Below are positions 1-8,090 of a stretch of 17,916 bases of DNA, in pieces. How positions within the stretch are numbered: the first letter of the stretch is position 1; each line of letters begins with the position of its first letter. The translations under genes and the position numbers were made by a program. Below the pieces are notes generated by a model that saw only the letters and a program-made list of their open reading frames with translations, did not search any database and was not told the origin of the DNA. The stretch comes from an uncultured Propionivibrio sp. (lineage in GTDB: Bacteria; Pseudomonadota; Gammaproteobacteria; Burkholderiales; Rhodocyclaceae): NCBI GenBank assembly GCA_937923255.1, contig CALAIL010000030.1:1-17916 (forward strand), given 5' to 3'.

Positions 1-26
1 CTTTTGGCAAAGTCGAGCCGCTATAG
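1..26 (+). repeat. Partial copy of a MITE-like element end
   Basis: The first 26 bases (CTTTTGGCAAAG.CGAGCCGCTAT) match, with few differences, the right end of the 116-bp inverted-repeat element at 17687-17802. The rest of this copy would lie outside the window. Confidence 0.6.
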
Positions 27-436
27 ATTGTCTGGTTTTTAAAAAGGGCTGCCCGGAAACCCGCGTGGATTGGGCGTTTGCGGGCAGGCACCTCTGTAAC
101 CCTTATGAATAAAGGATCTCCGGGTAGGGTTGCCGGAGATACCCTGTTTACAAGGGCTGCAGAGCACCCCCCTTGGAGATGCCCTAAATACGCAGGCTTC
201 AGGCTACCTCTTTTTGGAGATGCGCCTGCGCTCTTTTTACTTTTTTGCCTTCTCCCCAAATTCCTCTCCTAAAGGGCGAGGGGATTTTTGGGTGCTCTGA
301 ACCCCGCGTAGATAAAGGCGTTCTGGGTAGGCACCTCTGGAACCCTTATCAATAAAGGGCTAGCGGGCAGGGTGCCCGGAAACGCCCTATCCACGCGGGT
401 TTGCGGGCAGCGCTGCTGCGCCCGTGTGGCGCGGCC
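1..436. repeat. Mosaic intergenic repeat region downstream of panD
   Basis: I see no credible gene in this stretch; its open frames are short and lack family features. It is built from repeated modules. A segment starting CCGCGT, running through GGCACCTCTG and AACCCTTAT to AATAAAGG, occurs near 60-115 and again near 303-356. A hairpin-like unit GCCCGGAAA - 17-bp core - TTTGCGGGCAG occurs at 51-87 and 374-410, with the core in opposite orientations. A perfect inverted repeat ATCTCCGG/CCGGAGAT lies at 116-140, and an imperfect stem at 254-292 (CCCCAAATTCCTCTCC against GGGCGAGGGG...). Related modules recur at 10275-10461 and 11124-11310, so this is a dispersed family. Its function is unknown; REP/BIME-like extragenic repeats are the nearest known type. 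Confidence 0.75.
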
Positions 437-817
437 TCAGGCCTTCTGCGTGGGAATCGATTCGCCCGTGCGCTTGATGCGGTTCTGGGCGTCGGCGTAG
501 ATCAGTTTCGGTTTGTGTGTGGCCAGTTCGGCTTCGTTATACACGGCAAAGCTGGCGATGATCAGCAGGTCGCCAGGCGCGGCGCGGCGGGCGGCGGAAC
601 CGTTGACCGAAATGATGCCTGAGCCGCGTTCGGCGCGGATGGCATAGGTGGTGAAGCGTTCGCCGTTGTCGACGTTCCAGATGACGATTTGTTCGTTTTC
701 CAGAATGTCGGCGGCTTCCAGCAGCGTTTCGTCGATGGCGCACGACCCTTCGTAATGCAGTTCGGAGTGCGTTGTGGTGACGCGGTGCAGCTTGGACTTG
801 AGCATGGTTCTTTGCAT
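437..817 (-). CDS. panD: Aspartate 1-decarboxylase (PanD) precursor
   Basis: PanD decarboxylates L-aspartate to beta-alanine, the amine half of pantothenate, in the cytosol. The 126-residue product matches the family along its whole length. It has the Gly24-Ser25 self-cleavage site within YEGSCAID, where Ser25 becomes the pyruvoyl cofactor, and Lys9, Arg54 and Tyr58 fall at the positions of the E. coli active-site residues. Further family blocks are [18 protein letters not shown] and [23 protein letters not shown] chose the ATG at 817 because [12 protein letters not shown] aligns with the family N-terminus; an upstream ATG at 841 adds eight unconserved residues. A GAGG lies about eight bases upstream. 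It follows panC by 66 bp on the same strand, so panC-panD is probably one transcript. E. coli-type PanD usually needs the maturation factor PanZ, which is not seen here. Confidence 0.96.
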   Translation of the reverse strand: MQRTMLKSKLHRVTTTHSELHYEGSCAIDETLLEAADILENEQIVIWNVDNGERFTTYAIRAERGSGIISVNGSAARRAAPGDLLIIASFAVYNEAELATHKPKLIYADAQNRIKRTGESIPTQKA

Positions 818-883
818 GGGGATGCCTCGGTACGGTAGCAATAAGAAAAATTGGGTGCGATTCTAGACGGTGTGACCGCCGTG

Positions 884-1723
884 TCAAGCGGAATCGGCGA
901 TGACTTCAAGGTTGTCGATCAGGCGTGGCGTTCCCAGCCGGCTGGCGGCCAGAATGACCAGCGCGCGGTCGCCAGGCTGCGGTTCTTGCAGATCGGCCTG
1001 GCGGCGAATGGCGACATAATCGGTTTTCCAGCCGTGTGCGTCGAGTTCGGCCATGGCGTCGCGTTCGAGCTGGGAAAAATCGTGCCTGCCCGCCTGGATG
1101 GCCGCCTTGATCTGGTGCAGCACACGGTTCAGGCGGGCGGCCTCGGCACGCTCTTCGGCCTTGAGGTAGGCATTGCGCGAAGAAAGCGCCAAGCCGTCTT
1201 CGGCGCGCACGATTTCTCCGCCGATGATCTCGATTGGCAAAGCCAGCTGGCGCACCATGTTGCGCAGAATCATGAGCTGCTGGTAGTCCTTTTTGCCGAA
1301 TAGGGCCGCATGCGGCTGCAGGATGTTGAACAGCTTGAGCACGACCGTGGCGACGCCGCGGAAATGGCCGGGGCGGAATTCGCCTTCGAGTTGGCCCTGG
1401 ATGGGCGGCGGATCGACATGGTACTGCTGGGGTTCGGGGTATAAATCGGCCTCGGTGGGCGCAAACAGAATGTCGACGGCCGCTTCGCGCAGATGCGCGC
1501 AATCGGTCTCGAAGGTGCGCGGATAACTGTCGAAATCCTCATTAGGGCCAAATTGCAGGCGGTTGACGAAAATGCTGGCGACAACCGTATCGCCGTGCGC
1601 GCGCGCCTGTCGCATCAGCGACAGATGACCCGCGTGCAGGTTGCCCATGGTCGGTACGAAAACGATGCGTCCGCGTTGCTTGAGCGCGTGGCGGAGTTCA
1701 GAAACGGTAGCGTGGATTTGCAT
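884..1723 (-). CDS. panC: Pantothenate synthetase (pantoate-beta-alanine ligase)
   Basis: PanC joins pantoate and beta-alanine in an ATP-dependent reaction through a pantoyl-adenylate, the last step of pantothenate synthesis. The 279-residue product has the nucleotidyltransferase HxGH signature as [10 protein letters not shown] (His30, His33), followed by [15 protein letters not shown], the [19 protein letters not shown] block, FGKKDYQQL and [10 protein letters not shown], the last filling the KMSKS role. Length is normal for the family. I placed the start at the ATG at 1723, which is preceded by AAAGG at a seven-base spacing and begins [10 protein letters not shown]; a longer frame to 1810 adds 29 unconserved residues. 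It lies upstream of panD and is separated from panB by about 460 non-coding bases, so it may have its own promoter. Confidence 0.96.
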   Translation of the reverse strand: MQIHATVSELRHALKQRGRIVFVPTMGNLHAGHLSLMRQARAHGDTVVASIFVNRLQFGPNEDFDSYPRTFETDCAHLREAAVDILFAPTEADLYPEPQQYHVDPPPIQGQLEGEFRPGHFRGVATVVLKLFNILQPHAALFGKKDYQQLMILRNMVRQLALPIEIIGGEIVRAEDGLALSSRNAYLKAEERAEAARLNRVLHQIKAAIQAGRHDFSQLERDAMAELDAHGWKTDYVAIRRQADLQEPQPGDRALVILAASRLGTPRLIDNLEVIADSA

Positions 1724-2183
1724 CGCAAAGCCTTTCGAATGACGATGACGGAAAATGAAAAAAAACAGGAATACGGTGGCTGGTCCGGGGACTGATGGCG
1801 CCTGCGGCATAGCCGCAATTTGCGGCAGACCTGGAAATCCGGATAAAGACCGAAAAAGCTGCGGCAGGTCCGACGGACGATCTCTCTCTATCTCGCTAGG
1901 CGGGTGGTAGAAACTTTAAAAAAACGATCAATGAATGGGATCAGTGGCGTGGAAATGCCGGCGATCCGGCGAGGCGTCAGGAAATGAAAAAGAGACAGAG
2001 ACGAAAAGAATGCAAAAAGGCAAACGGGATAAACGACGCCATCCGGATCACAAAGAACACAGGAGCATACGGGAGCCATATGGGTGGAGTGCGAGGTGCG
2101 TTTCTTTCCGTCTTGCCGGCAGTATTGCTGGCGCGCGTGCGGCAGCAATGTTCAGCAGCGACGGTTCATCGGCAAACGTCTTA
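1724..2183. other. Non-coding gap between panB and panC
   Basis: This 460-base stretch holds no credible gene; its open frames have no recognisable features and lack the GC3 bias of the neighbours. It contains overlapping palindromes at 1803-1826 upstream of panC, a T-rich/A-rich patch near 1913-1925, and a stem-forming inverted repeat ATTGCTG/CAGCAAT at 2124-2149 without a following T run. It may be the panCD leader and promoter region, but no strong promoter is visible. Confidence 0.5.
1803..1826 (-). promoter_or_regulatory. Overlapping alternative palindromes in the panC leader
   Basis: TGCGGC-ATA-GCCGCA (1803-1817) and GCCGCAA-T-TTGCGGC (1812-1826) are both perfect inverted repeats sharing the same middle arm, and TGCGGCAG occurs once more at 1860-1867. 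They lie 80-105 bases upstream of the panC start. The arrangement would suit an operator or competing RNA stems, but there is no T run and no known factor that I can assign. Confidence 0.25.
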
Positions 2184-2996
2184 TCAATAACAGTGTTCGG
2201 CACCCGGGAAGCTGCCGTCCTTGACAGCGGCGGTGTAGGCGGACAGCGCGCCGACAATCGAATCCTGCCCGGCCATGAAGTTGCGCACGAAGCGCGGCTT
2301 GCGGCCGGGCGCGACATCGAGCATGTCGTGCAGCACCAGCACCTGCCCGGAACAATCCTTGCCGGCGCCGATGCCGATGGTCGGCACGGCGAGCTTCGCC
2401 GTGATTTCCGCGGCGAGCGGCGCCGGAACCGCCTCCATCAGCACCATCGCTGCGCCGGCTTCCTGATGCGCCAGACTGTCGGCCACAAGCTGTGCTGCGC
2501 CGCTTGCGTCCTTGCCCTGTACCCGGTAGCCGCCCAGCTGATGGACGGACTGCGGCGTCAGTCCCACGTGGGCGCAGACCGGGATGCCGCGCGCGACCAG
2601 GTAGCGCGTGGTGTCAGCCATGCCAGCGCCGCCTTCGATCTTGACCATCTGGGCGCCAGCGGCCATCAGCGGAACGGCGTTACGGAAGGCGATCTGTGGG
2701 CTTTCCTGATAGCTGCCGAAAGGCATGTCGGCCAGAATCAGCGGGCGCTGGCAGCCGCGCGCGACACTGGCGGTGTGATAGGCAATGTGCTCGACGGTGA
2801 CGGGGAGCGTTGAATCGTACCCCTGGATGACCATGCCGAGCGAGTCGCCGATCAGGATGATGTCGATGCCGGCGGCCTCGCAGGCCTTGGCAAAGCTGGC
2901 GTCGTAGCAGGTGAGCATGGCGATTTTTTCACCGGCGGCGCGCATCTTGACCAGATCGAGTTGCGTGAGCCGGCGGGTCGGAGTTTGTGCAGACAT
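2184..2996 (-). CDS. panB: 3-methyl-2-oxobutanoate hydroxymethyltransferase (ketopantoate synthase)
   Basis: PanB transfers a one-carbon unit from 5,10-methylene-tetrahydrofolate to 2-ketoisovalerate, giving ketopantoate, the first committed step of pantothenate synthesis. The 270-residue protein is full length. It shows the TIM-barrel family motifs in order: [10 protein letters not shown], the metal-binding [54 protein letters not shown], the catalytic-loop region [20 protein letters not shown] and the HDMLDV block. The start [11 protein letters not shown] at 2996 is the only good choice, though no clear Shine-Dalgarno precedes it. A TTGACA-containing promoter candidate lies about 70 bases upstream, so panB may be transcribed separately from folK, 139 bp away on the same strand. 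Confidence 0.97.
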   Translation of the reverse strand: MSAQTPTRRLTQLDLVKMRAAGEKIAMLTCYDASFAKACEAAGIDIILIGDSLGMVIQGYDSTLPVTVEHIAYHTASVARGCQRPLILADMPFGSYQESPQIAFRNAVPLMAAGAQMVKIEGGAGMADTTRYLVARGIPVCAHVGLTPQSVHQLGGYRVQGKDASGAAQLVADSLAHQEAGAAMVLMEAVPAPLAAEITAKLAVPTIGIGAGKDCSGQVLVLHDMLDVAPGRKPRFVRNFMAGQDSIVGALSAYTAAVKDGSFPGAEHCY

Positions 2997-3041
2997 GGCA
3001 ATGTACGATCAGTTGTGGTTCAAGGGAAATTGGACGCGGCA

Positions 3042-3072
3042 AGGATACACGGCTTGTGCGGCCATGTGTCAA
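3042..3072 (-). promoter_or_regulatory. Candidate sigma-70 promoter for panB
   Basis: Reading the minus strand, a perfect -35 TTGACA (complement of 3067-3072) is followed after 19 bases by TATCCT (complement of 3042-3047), a four-of-six match to TATAAT with a TG just before it. The spacer is longer than the usual 17. It would give a leader of roughly 40 bases before the panB ATG. Confidence 0.45.
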
Positions 3073-3135
3073 GTGTTTGCGGGGGATTATCCGGGCAAAC
3101 GGTCGCCATGGCATTTTTTGTTGCGTATTTTTCAG

Positions 3136-3765
3136 TTACCCCATTTTTTCTGCCGGCGGAAGGCGCTCGATCGCCTGCATCTGCACGGCAGGCCGCCAGG
3201 CGGCGGCCAGGCCGCGTCCGGGAATGCGGCAATCGGGGGCGATTTCGAGCAGAGGCATGATGACGAACGCGCGTAAATGCAGGCGCGGATGCGGTAGTTG
3301 CAGCCGGGGGGTGTCGAGTACGCGGTCGTCGACCATCAGCAGGTCGAGGTCGAGCGTGCGCGGTGCGTTTGGGTAATCGCGGCGGCGGCCAAACTCCGTC
3401 TCGATGCTCAGCAGCGCATTGAGCAGCGCTTCCGGCGCCAGCGCCGTTGCCAGCGCGGCGACGGCATTGATGAAGTCCGGTTGCCCGTGAACGCCGATCG
3501 GCGCAGTACGGTACAGCGACGACGTGCGCAGCAGGCGCGAATGGTCGATCCGCGCCAGGGCGTCGAAAGCGCGCCGGAGCTGGACGATCGGCTCGCCCAG
3601 ATTGGCGCCGAGCGCCACGTAAGCCAGGTGTGGCGCCGAATGCGAGGCTGAAGACGTAACGGGCGGCGCATCGGCCGGCGCGCCGGGCAGGGGGTGTCCG
3701 GAAATGGCGGTGGCGGGCGTGACGGTCATGGTGTGCGGCGGGATGTACGGTGGAAAGCGCGGCAT
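3136..3765 (-). CDS. folK: 6-hydroxymethyl-7,8-dihydropterin pyrophosphokinase (HPPK)
   Basis: FolK transfers pyrophosphate from ATP to 6-hydroxymethyl-dihydropterin, preparing it for joining to p-aminobenzoate in folate synthesis. Family motifs are YVALGANLG (from residue 49), SSLYRTAPIG, PDFINAVAAL, the active-site stretch EFGRRRDYPNAPRTLDLDLL with its acidic metal ligands, and LPHPRLHLRAFVIMPL. The start codon overlaps the pcnB stop by one base (TAATG), which points to translational coupling and is why I keep the long form of 209 residues. That form has about 45 extra N-terminal residues rich in Pro, Ser and Ala compared with the usual 160-residue enzyme; an ATG at 3729 would shorten it by 12. 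It is the last gene of the hda - pcnB run and lies upstream of panB, whose reaction consumes a folate cofactor. Confidence 0.94.
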   Translation of the reverse strand: MPRFPPYIPPHTMTVTPATAISGHPLPGAPADAPPVTSSASHSAPHLAYVALGANLGEPIVQLRRAFDALARIDHSRLLRTSSLYRTAPIGVHGQPDFINAVAALATALAPEALLNALLSIETEFGRRRDYPNAPRTLDLDLLMVDDRVLDTPRLQLPHPRLHLRAFVIMPLLEIAPDCRIPGRGLAAAWRPAVQMQAIERLPPAEKMG

Positions 3766-5171
3766 TATGCGCTGGCGTTCGCGCCCTGCGGCCGCGGGTT
3801 TTGCGCGGTTTCCGTGTTGTCGGTCATCGGTGCCGGCGCGGCCGTTTTACGCCGGCGTCGCCAGCGCTTTCTGCCTTCGCCTGCCCGGGGCGGTTGCAGC
3901 ATGGCGCTACGCGCTGCGCCGTCGGCATCGAGAAAAGTCGTCCACCATGCGGCCAGTTCGTGGTCGATTTCCCCGGCCTGCGCGCGCAACAGAAGAAAGT
4001 CGTAACCGGCGCGGAAACGCGGCTGTTCGATGAGCGAGAAAGGCCGCTTGCCGCTGCGCTGCTCGAAGCGCGGCTGCAAGACCCAGATGTCTTTGATGTC
4101 GGCCGCGACGCGGCGGGTGATCGCCAGCGTTCTGGCCTGCGTTTCAAGAACGCTGTCCATGGCGCGGAAAAGCGCGGGCAGGGGGCGCTCGCCGTCGGCT
4201 TTATGCGTTTCCCACTGCGCCAGCATTTCGTGCCAGAGCAATGTTGCGAACAAAAAGCCGGGAGAAATCGGTTTGCCCTCGCGGATACGGTGGTCGGTGT
4301 TTTCCAGCGCCAGCTGGATGAAGCGCTGCCCGGCCGGACGTTCGAGAATGACATCGAGCAGCGGCAGCAGACCGTGATGCAGCCCCGCTTCACGCAGGCT
4401 GTGCAGGCATTTGAGCGCATGGCCGGAGGTGAGCAGTTTGAGCATCTCGTCGAACAGGCGCGAAAGCGGCACGTTGCCGATCAACCCGGCCAGTTCGCCG
4501 ATGGGCGCGCGCGTCGCCGGGTCGAGCGTGAGGTCGAGCTTGGCGGCCAGGCGCACGGCGCGCAGCATGCGCACCGGATCTTCGCGGTAGCGGGTCGCCG
4601 GGTCGCCGATCATGCGCAGGGTTTTATTGTGCAGATCGTCAATGCCGTGATGGTAGTCGATGACCGTTTCCGAGATCGGGTCGTAATACAGCGCATTGAC
4701 GGTGAAGTCGCGGCGCGCGGCGTCTTCCTGCTGCGAACCGAACACGTTGTCGCGCAATACGCGGCCATGCGCATCGGTTTGCGCCGGCCCGTTGCCGTGC
4801 GCCTCGTGGCTACCGCGGAAGGTCGTGACCTCGATGGTTTCGCGCCCCATCATGACATGGACGATCTGGAAACGGCGGCCGATGATGCGCGCGCGGCGAA
4901 AACAGCGGCGCACCTGTTCCGGCGTGGCGTTGGTGGCTACGTCGTAGTCCTTGGGCGGAATGCCGGCGAGCAAGTCGCGCACCGCGCCGCCGACGATATA
5001 GGCCTGATAACCGTGCTGCTGCAAGGTTTCGACCGTATGCCGGCTGCCGTTGCTGACCGCCTCGCGGCGGATACCGTAGCGGCTGGCGGGCAGGGTGTTC
5101 GGCTTGTTATGTGCGCCGGTTTGTTTGGCGGCCTTGCGCCCGAAAACGCGGGCAATCAGTTGGCGAATCAT
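3765..5171 (-). CDS. pcnB: Poly(A) polymerase I
   Basis: PcnB adds 3' poly(A) tails to RNA, marking it for decay; it belongs to the class II nucleotidyltransferase family with tRNA CCA-adding enzymes. The 468-residue protein has the YIVGGAVRDLLAG motif and the catalytic pair Asp75/Asp77 in KDYDVATNATPEQV. It continues with IEVTTFRG, the RRDFTVNALYYDP block and RYREDPVRMLRAVRLAAKL. The last 40 residues are basic then disordered (RKRWRRRRK followed by a Pro/Ala/Asn tail), as is common in proteobacterial PAP I and probably used for RNA contact. The long N-terminal lead before the fold and the basic C-terminus favour PAP I over a CCA-adding enzyme. It follows the HAD phosphatase gene by 27 bases and overlaps folK by one. 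Confidence 0.93.
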   Translation of the reverse strand: MIRQLIARVFGRKAAKQTGAHNKPNTLPASRYGIRREAVSNGSRHTVETLQQHGYQAYIVGGAVRDLLAGIPPKDYDVATNATPEQVRRCFRRARIIGRRFQIVHVMMGRETIEVTTFRGSHEAHGNGPAQTDAHGRVLRDNVFGSQQEDAARRDFTVNALYYDPISETVIDYHHGIDDLHNKTLRMIGDPATRYREDPVRMLRAVRLAAKLDLTLDPATRAPIGELAGLIGNVPLSRLFDEMLKLLTSGHALKCLHSLREAGLHHGLLPLLDVILERPAGQRFIQLALENTDHRIREGKPISPGFLFATLLWHEMLAQWETHKADGERPLPALFRAMDSVLETQARTLAITRRVAADIKDIWVLQPRFEQRSGKRPFSLIEQPRFRAGYDFLLLRAQAGEIDHELAAWWTTFLDADGAARSAMLQPPRAGEGRKRWRRRRKTAAPAPMTDNTETAQNPRPQGANASA

Positions 5172-5198
5172 CGCGTTGTGGAGTCTCTTTCCAGAAGA

Positions 5199-5867
5199 TC
5201 AGGGATACAGTTCCAGAATCGGCCAGCCGGCCTGCTCGGCATGGGCGCGCAAGGGGGCGTCGGGGTGTACGGCGACCGGATCGCTGACCGCCTGCAACAG
5301 CGGCAGGTCATTGAACGAGTCGCTGTAAAACCAGATGCGTGTGAATGCGCCGCGCCACGATCCCATCGCTTCCAGCCAGGCGTCCAGGCGCTCGAGCTTG
5401 CCTGCACGAAAAGCCGGCGTGCCGCGCACCCGGCCGGTAAACTGGCCGTGTCCATCCTGTGCCGGGATGGTGGCGATCAGGTGCGGAATGCCGAATTCAC
5501 GGGCGATCGGCCCGGTCACGAAGCTGTTGGTCGCCGTGATCAGCGCGCACAGGTCGCCTTGTTCCTGGTGGCGGTTAACCAGCGCGCGCGCCGCCTGGCC
5601 GATGACCGGCACGATCGTGCGCGCCATGAAGTCGGCGTGCCAGGCGTCGAGCCGGGCGCGCGGGTTGTCGGCCAGCGGTGCGAACTGGAAGTCGAGGAAA
5701 GCCTGGACGTCCAGCATGCCGGCACGATATTGCGCATAAAAGTCATCATTCTTTCGCGTGAAATCCTCCCGATCGACGACCCCTGCATCAATCAGATACT
5801 GTGTCCAGGCGTAATCGCTGTCGCAGGGCAACAGGGTATGGTCGAGGTCGAACAGGGCAAGTTGCAT
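5199..5867 (-). CDS. HAD-superfamily phosphatase (subfamily IB, SerB-like)
   Basis: This is a 222-residue cytosolic hydrolase of the haloacid dehalogenase superfamily. The nucleophile motif is FDLDHTLL (Asp7, Asp9), motif II is LITATNS (Thr111), the motif III lysine is Lys157 in AGKLERL, and motif IV is YSDSFNDLPLL (Asp183, Asp187). The helical cap between motifs I and II resembles phosphoserine phosphatase and the HAD-IB hypothetical group. All catalytic residues are present, so it should be active, but the substrate cannot be read from the sequence. It sits 19 bases after hda and 27 before pcnB, and so is likely co-transcribed with a replication regulator and an RNA-tailing enzyme. True SerB proteins often carry an extra N-terminal domain, which this lacks. 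Confidence 0.88.
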   Translation of the reverse strand: MQLALFDLDHTLLPCDSDYAWTQYLIDAGVVDREDFTRKNDDFYAQYRAGMLDVQAFLDFQFAPLADNPRARLDAWHADFMARTIVPVIGQAARALVNRHQEQGDLCALITATNSFVTGPIAREFGIPHLIATIPAQDGHGQFTGRVRGTPAFRAGKLERLDAWLEAMGSWRGAFTRIWFYSDSFNDLPLLQAVSDPVAVHPDAPLRAHAEQAGWPILELYP

Positions 5868-5886
5868 GGCGGTTATTTATTCTGAA

Positions 5887-6624
5887 TTATTTTGAAACGG
5901 CGGTGTGCAGGGCAGGGTGCAGAACTTCGCGCAGCAGGGGAAGGGTGATCGGTCGCCGCTGTTCCAGCGAGTAGCGGTCGAGCGCGTCCAGCAAGGCGGA
6001 CAGGCTGCGCATGTCGCGTGGCGCGCGGCTGCGCAGATAGGCGAGGGCGCCCGTCGGCAGGCGGAGTCCGCGGCGGGCGGCCTGAGCTGTCAGGGCGGCG
6101 TCCTGTTCAGCTTCGGACAGCGGCTGGAGCCGGTAAACAAGCCCGGAGCCAAGGCGGGTGCGCAGGTCTTCGCGCACGGCGAGCTGTTGCGGCGGCGCGG
6201 CGGCGGCGGCGAGCAGACGCCCGGTGCCATTTGTCGCGCGCAGGCGGTTGAACAGATTGAACAGGGCGATCTGGCCGCGCTCGTCGAGGGCTTCGATATT
6301 GTCGATGGCGTAACGGACGGACGAGGTGCGTGTGGGGATGCTTTCCGGAGTCATCGTCGTTGCCATCGTATCGTCCGCGCTCTCCGCCGCCTCCAGACTG
6401 GCGAGTGCACAATCGTTCTGCGCGTCGATATAGCGTGCGCCGCTGGCGCGCAGCAGATGCGTTTTGCCGGACGCCGGCTCGCCCCACAGCAGCAGCAAGG
6501 TTTCACGACTGTCGGCGGCCAGCCAGCCGGCCAGCCCAGCCAGCGCCTCCCCGTTGCTGCCAACGACGAAATTGTCGAGCGACGGGGGCGTTTCCGGCAG
6601 CAGGTCGAGAATCAGTTGATGCAT
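5887..6624 (-). CDS. hda: DnaA regulatory inactivator Hda-like AAA+ protein
   Basis: Hda works with the DNA-loaded sliding clamp to stimulate ATP hydrolysis by DnaA after initiation, preventing re-firing of the origin. The 245-residue product begins MHQLILDLLPETPPSLDNFVVG; the QLxLxLL stretch is where the clamp-binding motif of Hda lies. It has a Walker A motif GEPASGKT (48-55), a Walker B-like strand ending in AIDNIE (Asp108), and LRTRLGSGLVYRLQPLSE, the box that includes the family arginine. The C-terminus PRDMRSLSALLDALDRYSLEQRRPITLPLLREVL is the DnaA/Hda lid. I chose the ATG at 6624 because homology starts there; the frame stays open to 6867 but the extra 81 residues have no family features. 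Residues about 78-103 look like a low-complexity insertion. It leads the hda - HAD - pcnB - folK run, divergent from purM. Confidence 0.91.
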   Translation of the reverse strand: MHQLILDLLPETPPSLDNFVVGSNGEALAGLAGWLAADSRETLLLLWGEPASGKTHLLRASGARYIDAQNDCALASLEAAESADDTMATTMTPESIPTRTSSVRYAIDNIEALDERGQIALFNLFNRLRATNGTGRLLAAAAAPPQQLAVREDLRTRLGSGLVYRLQPLSEAEQDAALTAQAARRGLRLPTGALAYLRSRAPRDMRSLSALLDALDRYSLEQRRPITLPLLREVLHPALHTAVSK

Positions 6625-6869
6625 GGGATAAAGGTTATGGAGAGCACAGCGCACCTGCAACGCAGGACGCAATGGAAAATGGCGATGGCTTGACGCTAAG
6701 GCATGACGACGGAGCGGGCCGCCCGCAGGGCAGTGAATTTGGATAAAATCACAGCGCATCGAGGAGGCTGCGTATTCTAGCATTACCATTCCGGCTTCCG
6801 CCGCTTTTCCTGCTTTTCTCGCCTTCCCTGGCTTCCTGCCGTTTTTCCCTGTCCATTCAATCTTCAAGG

Positions 6870-7940
6870 ATGATGAACGAGATGACCCAGCCCGCGCCGC
6901 CTTCTTCCCCGTCTCCGTTGTCTTACCGCGATTCCGGTGTCGATATCGATGCTGGCGATGCGCTGGTCGAACGCATCAAACCGCTTGCCAAAAGAACGCT
7001 GCGAGAGGGCGTGCTCGGCGGCCTGGGGGGGTTTGGCGCGCTGTTCGAGGTGCCCAAACGCTACCGCGAGCCGGTGCTTGTTTCCGGCACCGACGGCGTG
7101 GGGACTAAACTGCGCCTGGCCTTTGCACTCAATCGCCACGATACGGTGGGCATCGACCTCGTCGCCATGAGCGTCAACGATGTGCTGGTGCAAGGCGCGG
7201 AACCGTTGTTTTTCCTTGATTACTTTGCCTGCGGCAAGCTGGATGTGGATACCGCGGCGACGGTCGTTGCCGGTATCGCCCAAGGCTGCGAGCAGGCCGG
7301 CTGCGCGCTGATCGGCGGCGAAACGGCGGAAATGCCCGGCATGTATCCGCCCGGTGAATACGACCTGGCCGGCTTTGCCGTCGGCGCGGTCGAAAAATCG
7401 AAAATCATCACGGGGCAGAATATCGCGGCCGGCGATATCGTGCTCGGTCTGCCCTCGTCCGGCGCGCATTCCAATGGCTATTCGCTGGTGCGCAAGATCA
7501 TCGAGCGCGCCAAACCGGCGCTCGATGCCCCCTTTGAAGGCGGCAAGACGCTGGCGGAGGCGGTCATGGCGCCGACGCGCATTTACGTCAAACCGATGCT
7601 GTCCGTACTGGCCGCCCTGCCGGTCAAAGGCATGGCGCATATTACCGGCGGCGGTCTGCGCGAAAATATCCCGCGCGTGCTGCCAAAAACGGTCAAGGCG
7701 GTCATCGAACAATCGTCCTGGCAGCGGCCAAAGATTTTCCAGTGGCTGCAAAGCGAAGGCGGCGTGGCCGAGGATGAAATGCACCGCGTGTTCAACTGCG
7801 GCATCGGCATGGCGGTCATCGTTGCCCGCGAAAACGTTTCGCAGGCGCTGCGACTGCTGCGTGCGGCGGGAGAAGAGGCGGTGGAAATCGGCCATATCGA
7901 GGCGCGGGGCGAAGGCGAGGCGCAGACGCTGGTCGTATAA
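6870..7940 (+). CDS. purM: Phosphoribosylformylglycinamidine cyclo-ligase (AIR synthetase)
   Basis: PurM closes the imidazole ring of AIR from FGAM with ATP, the fifth step of purine synthesis. The protein is 356 residues, normal for the family. It opens with [21 protein letters not shown] and has the ATP-site motif [10 protein letters not shown] (72-80), then the stretch [56 protein letters not shown] and [16 protein letters not shown]. The start is uncertain: ATGs lie at 6870, 6873 and 6882, with an AAGGA at 6866-6870 that overlaps the first; the last gives an N-terminus MTQPAPP, close to the usual length. It is transcribed away from hda; the 245-base intergenic region has a pyrimidine-rich run (about 6790-6852). 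A GC-rich hairpin follows at 7955-7974. Confidence 0.97.
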   Translation: MMNEMTQPAPPSSPSPLSYRDSGVDIDAGDALVERIKPLAKRTLREGVLGGLGGFGALFEVPKRYREPVLVSGTDGVGTKLRLAFALNRHDTVGIDLVAMSVNDVLVQGAEPLFFLDYFACGKLDVDTAATVVAGIAQGCEQAGCALIGGETAEMPGMYPPGEYDLAGFAVGAVEKSKIITGQNIAAGDIVLGLPSSGAHSNGYSLVRKIIERAKPALDAPFEGGKTLAEAVMAPTRIYVKPMLSVLAALPVKGMAHITGGGLRENIPRVLPKTVKAVIEQSSWQRPKIFQWLQSEGGVAEDEMHRVFNCGIGMAVIVARENVSQALRLLRAAGEEAVEIGHIEARGEGEAQTLVV

Positions 7941-7954
7941 GCAATCGGAAAGCG

Positions 7955-7974
7955 CGCGCCGGAATGCCGGCGCG
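7955..7974 (+). terminator. GC-rich hairpin after purM
   Basis: CGCGCCGG - AATG - CCGGCGCG is a perfect 8-bp stem with a 4-base loop, 14 bases after the purM stop. No T run follows (ATTCACGG), so intrinsic termination is doubtful; it may stabilise the 3' end or pause polymerase before tctB. Confidence 0.4.
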
Positions 7975-8090
7975 ATTCACGGAAACAAAAGCGCGCAGAC
8001 AGAAACAAGCAGAAGCAGGTCGGGGCAAAAGATAAAACCGCCGGAACAACGGCGCGTTCTGCCGGCCTATGCGGAGGAATTAAGGAATTT

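Noticed and set aside
78..272. Small plus-strand gene in the 5' repeat region
   Set aside because: The frame runs through repeat modules and palindromes, lacks codon bias, and has no Shine-Dalgarno.
1558..1602. Arg in place of Pro in the PanC stretch FVNRLQFGP as a defect
   Set aside because: As far as I recall this variant is common in betaproteobacterial PanC, and all other motifs are intact.
1724..1810. N-terminal extension of panC with a hydrophobic stretch resembling a signal
   Set aside because: PanC is cytosolic, homology starts at 1723, and that start has a good Shine-Dalgarno.
3750..5885. A 711-codon open frame on the plus strand
   Set aside because: It lies opposite folK, pcnB and the HAD gene, which have clear family motifs; long antisense frames are normal in GC-rich coding DNA.
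6625..6867. N-terminal extension of hda
   Set aside because: The 81 extra residues are basic and unconserved, and the family N-terminus with the clamp-binding motif starts at the ATG at 6624.
6864..7895. A 343-codon minus-strand frame opposite purM
   Set aside because: purM is certain from its motifs; the antisense frame is rich in His, Arg and Gln and has no family features.
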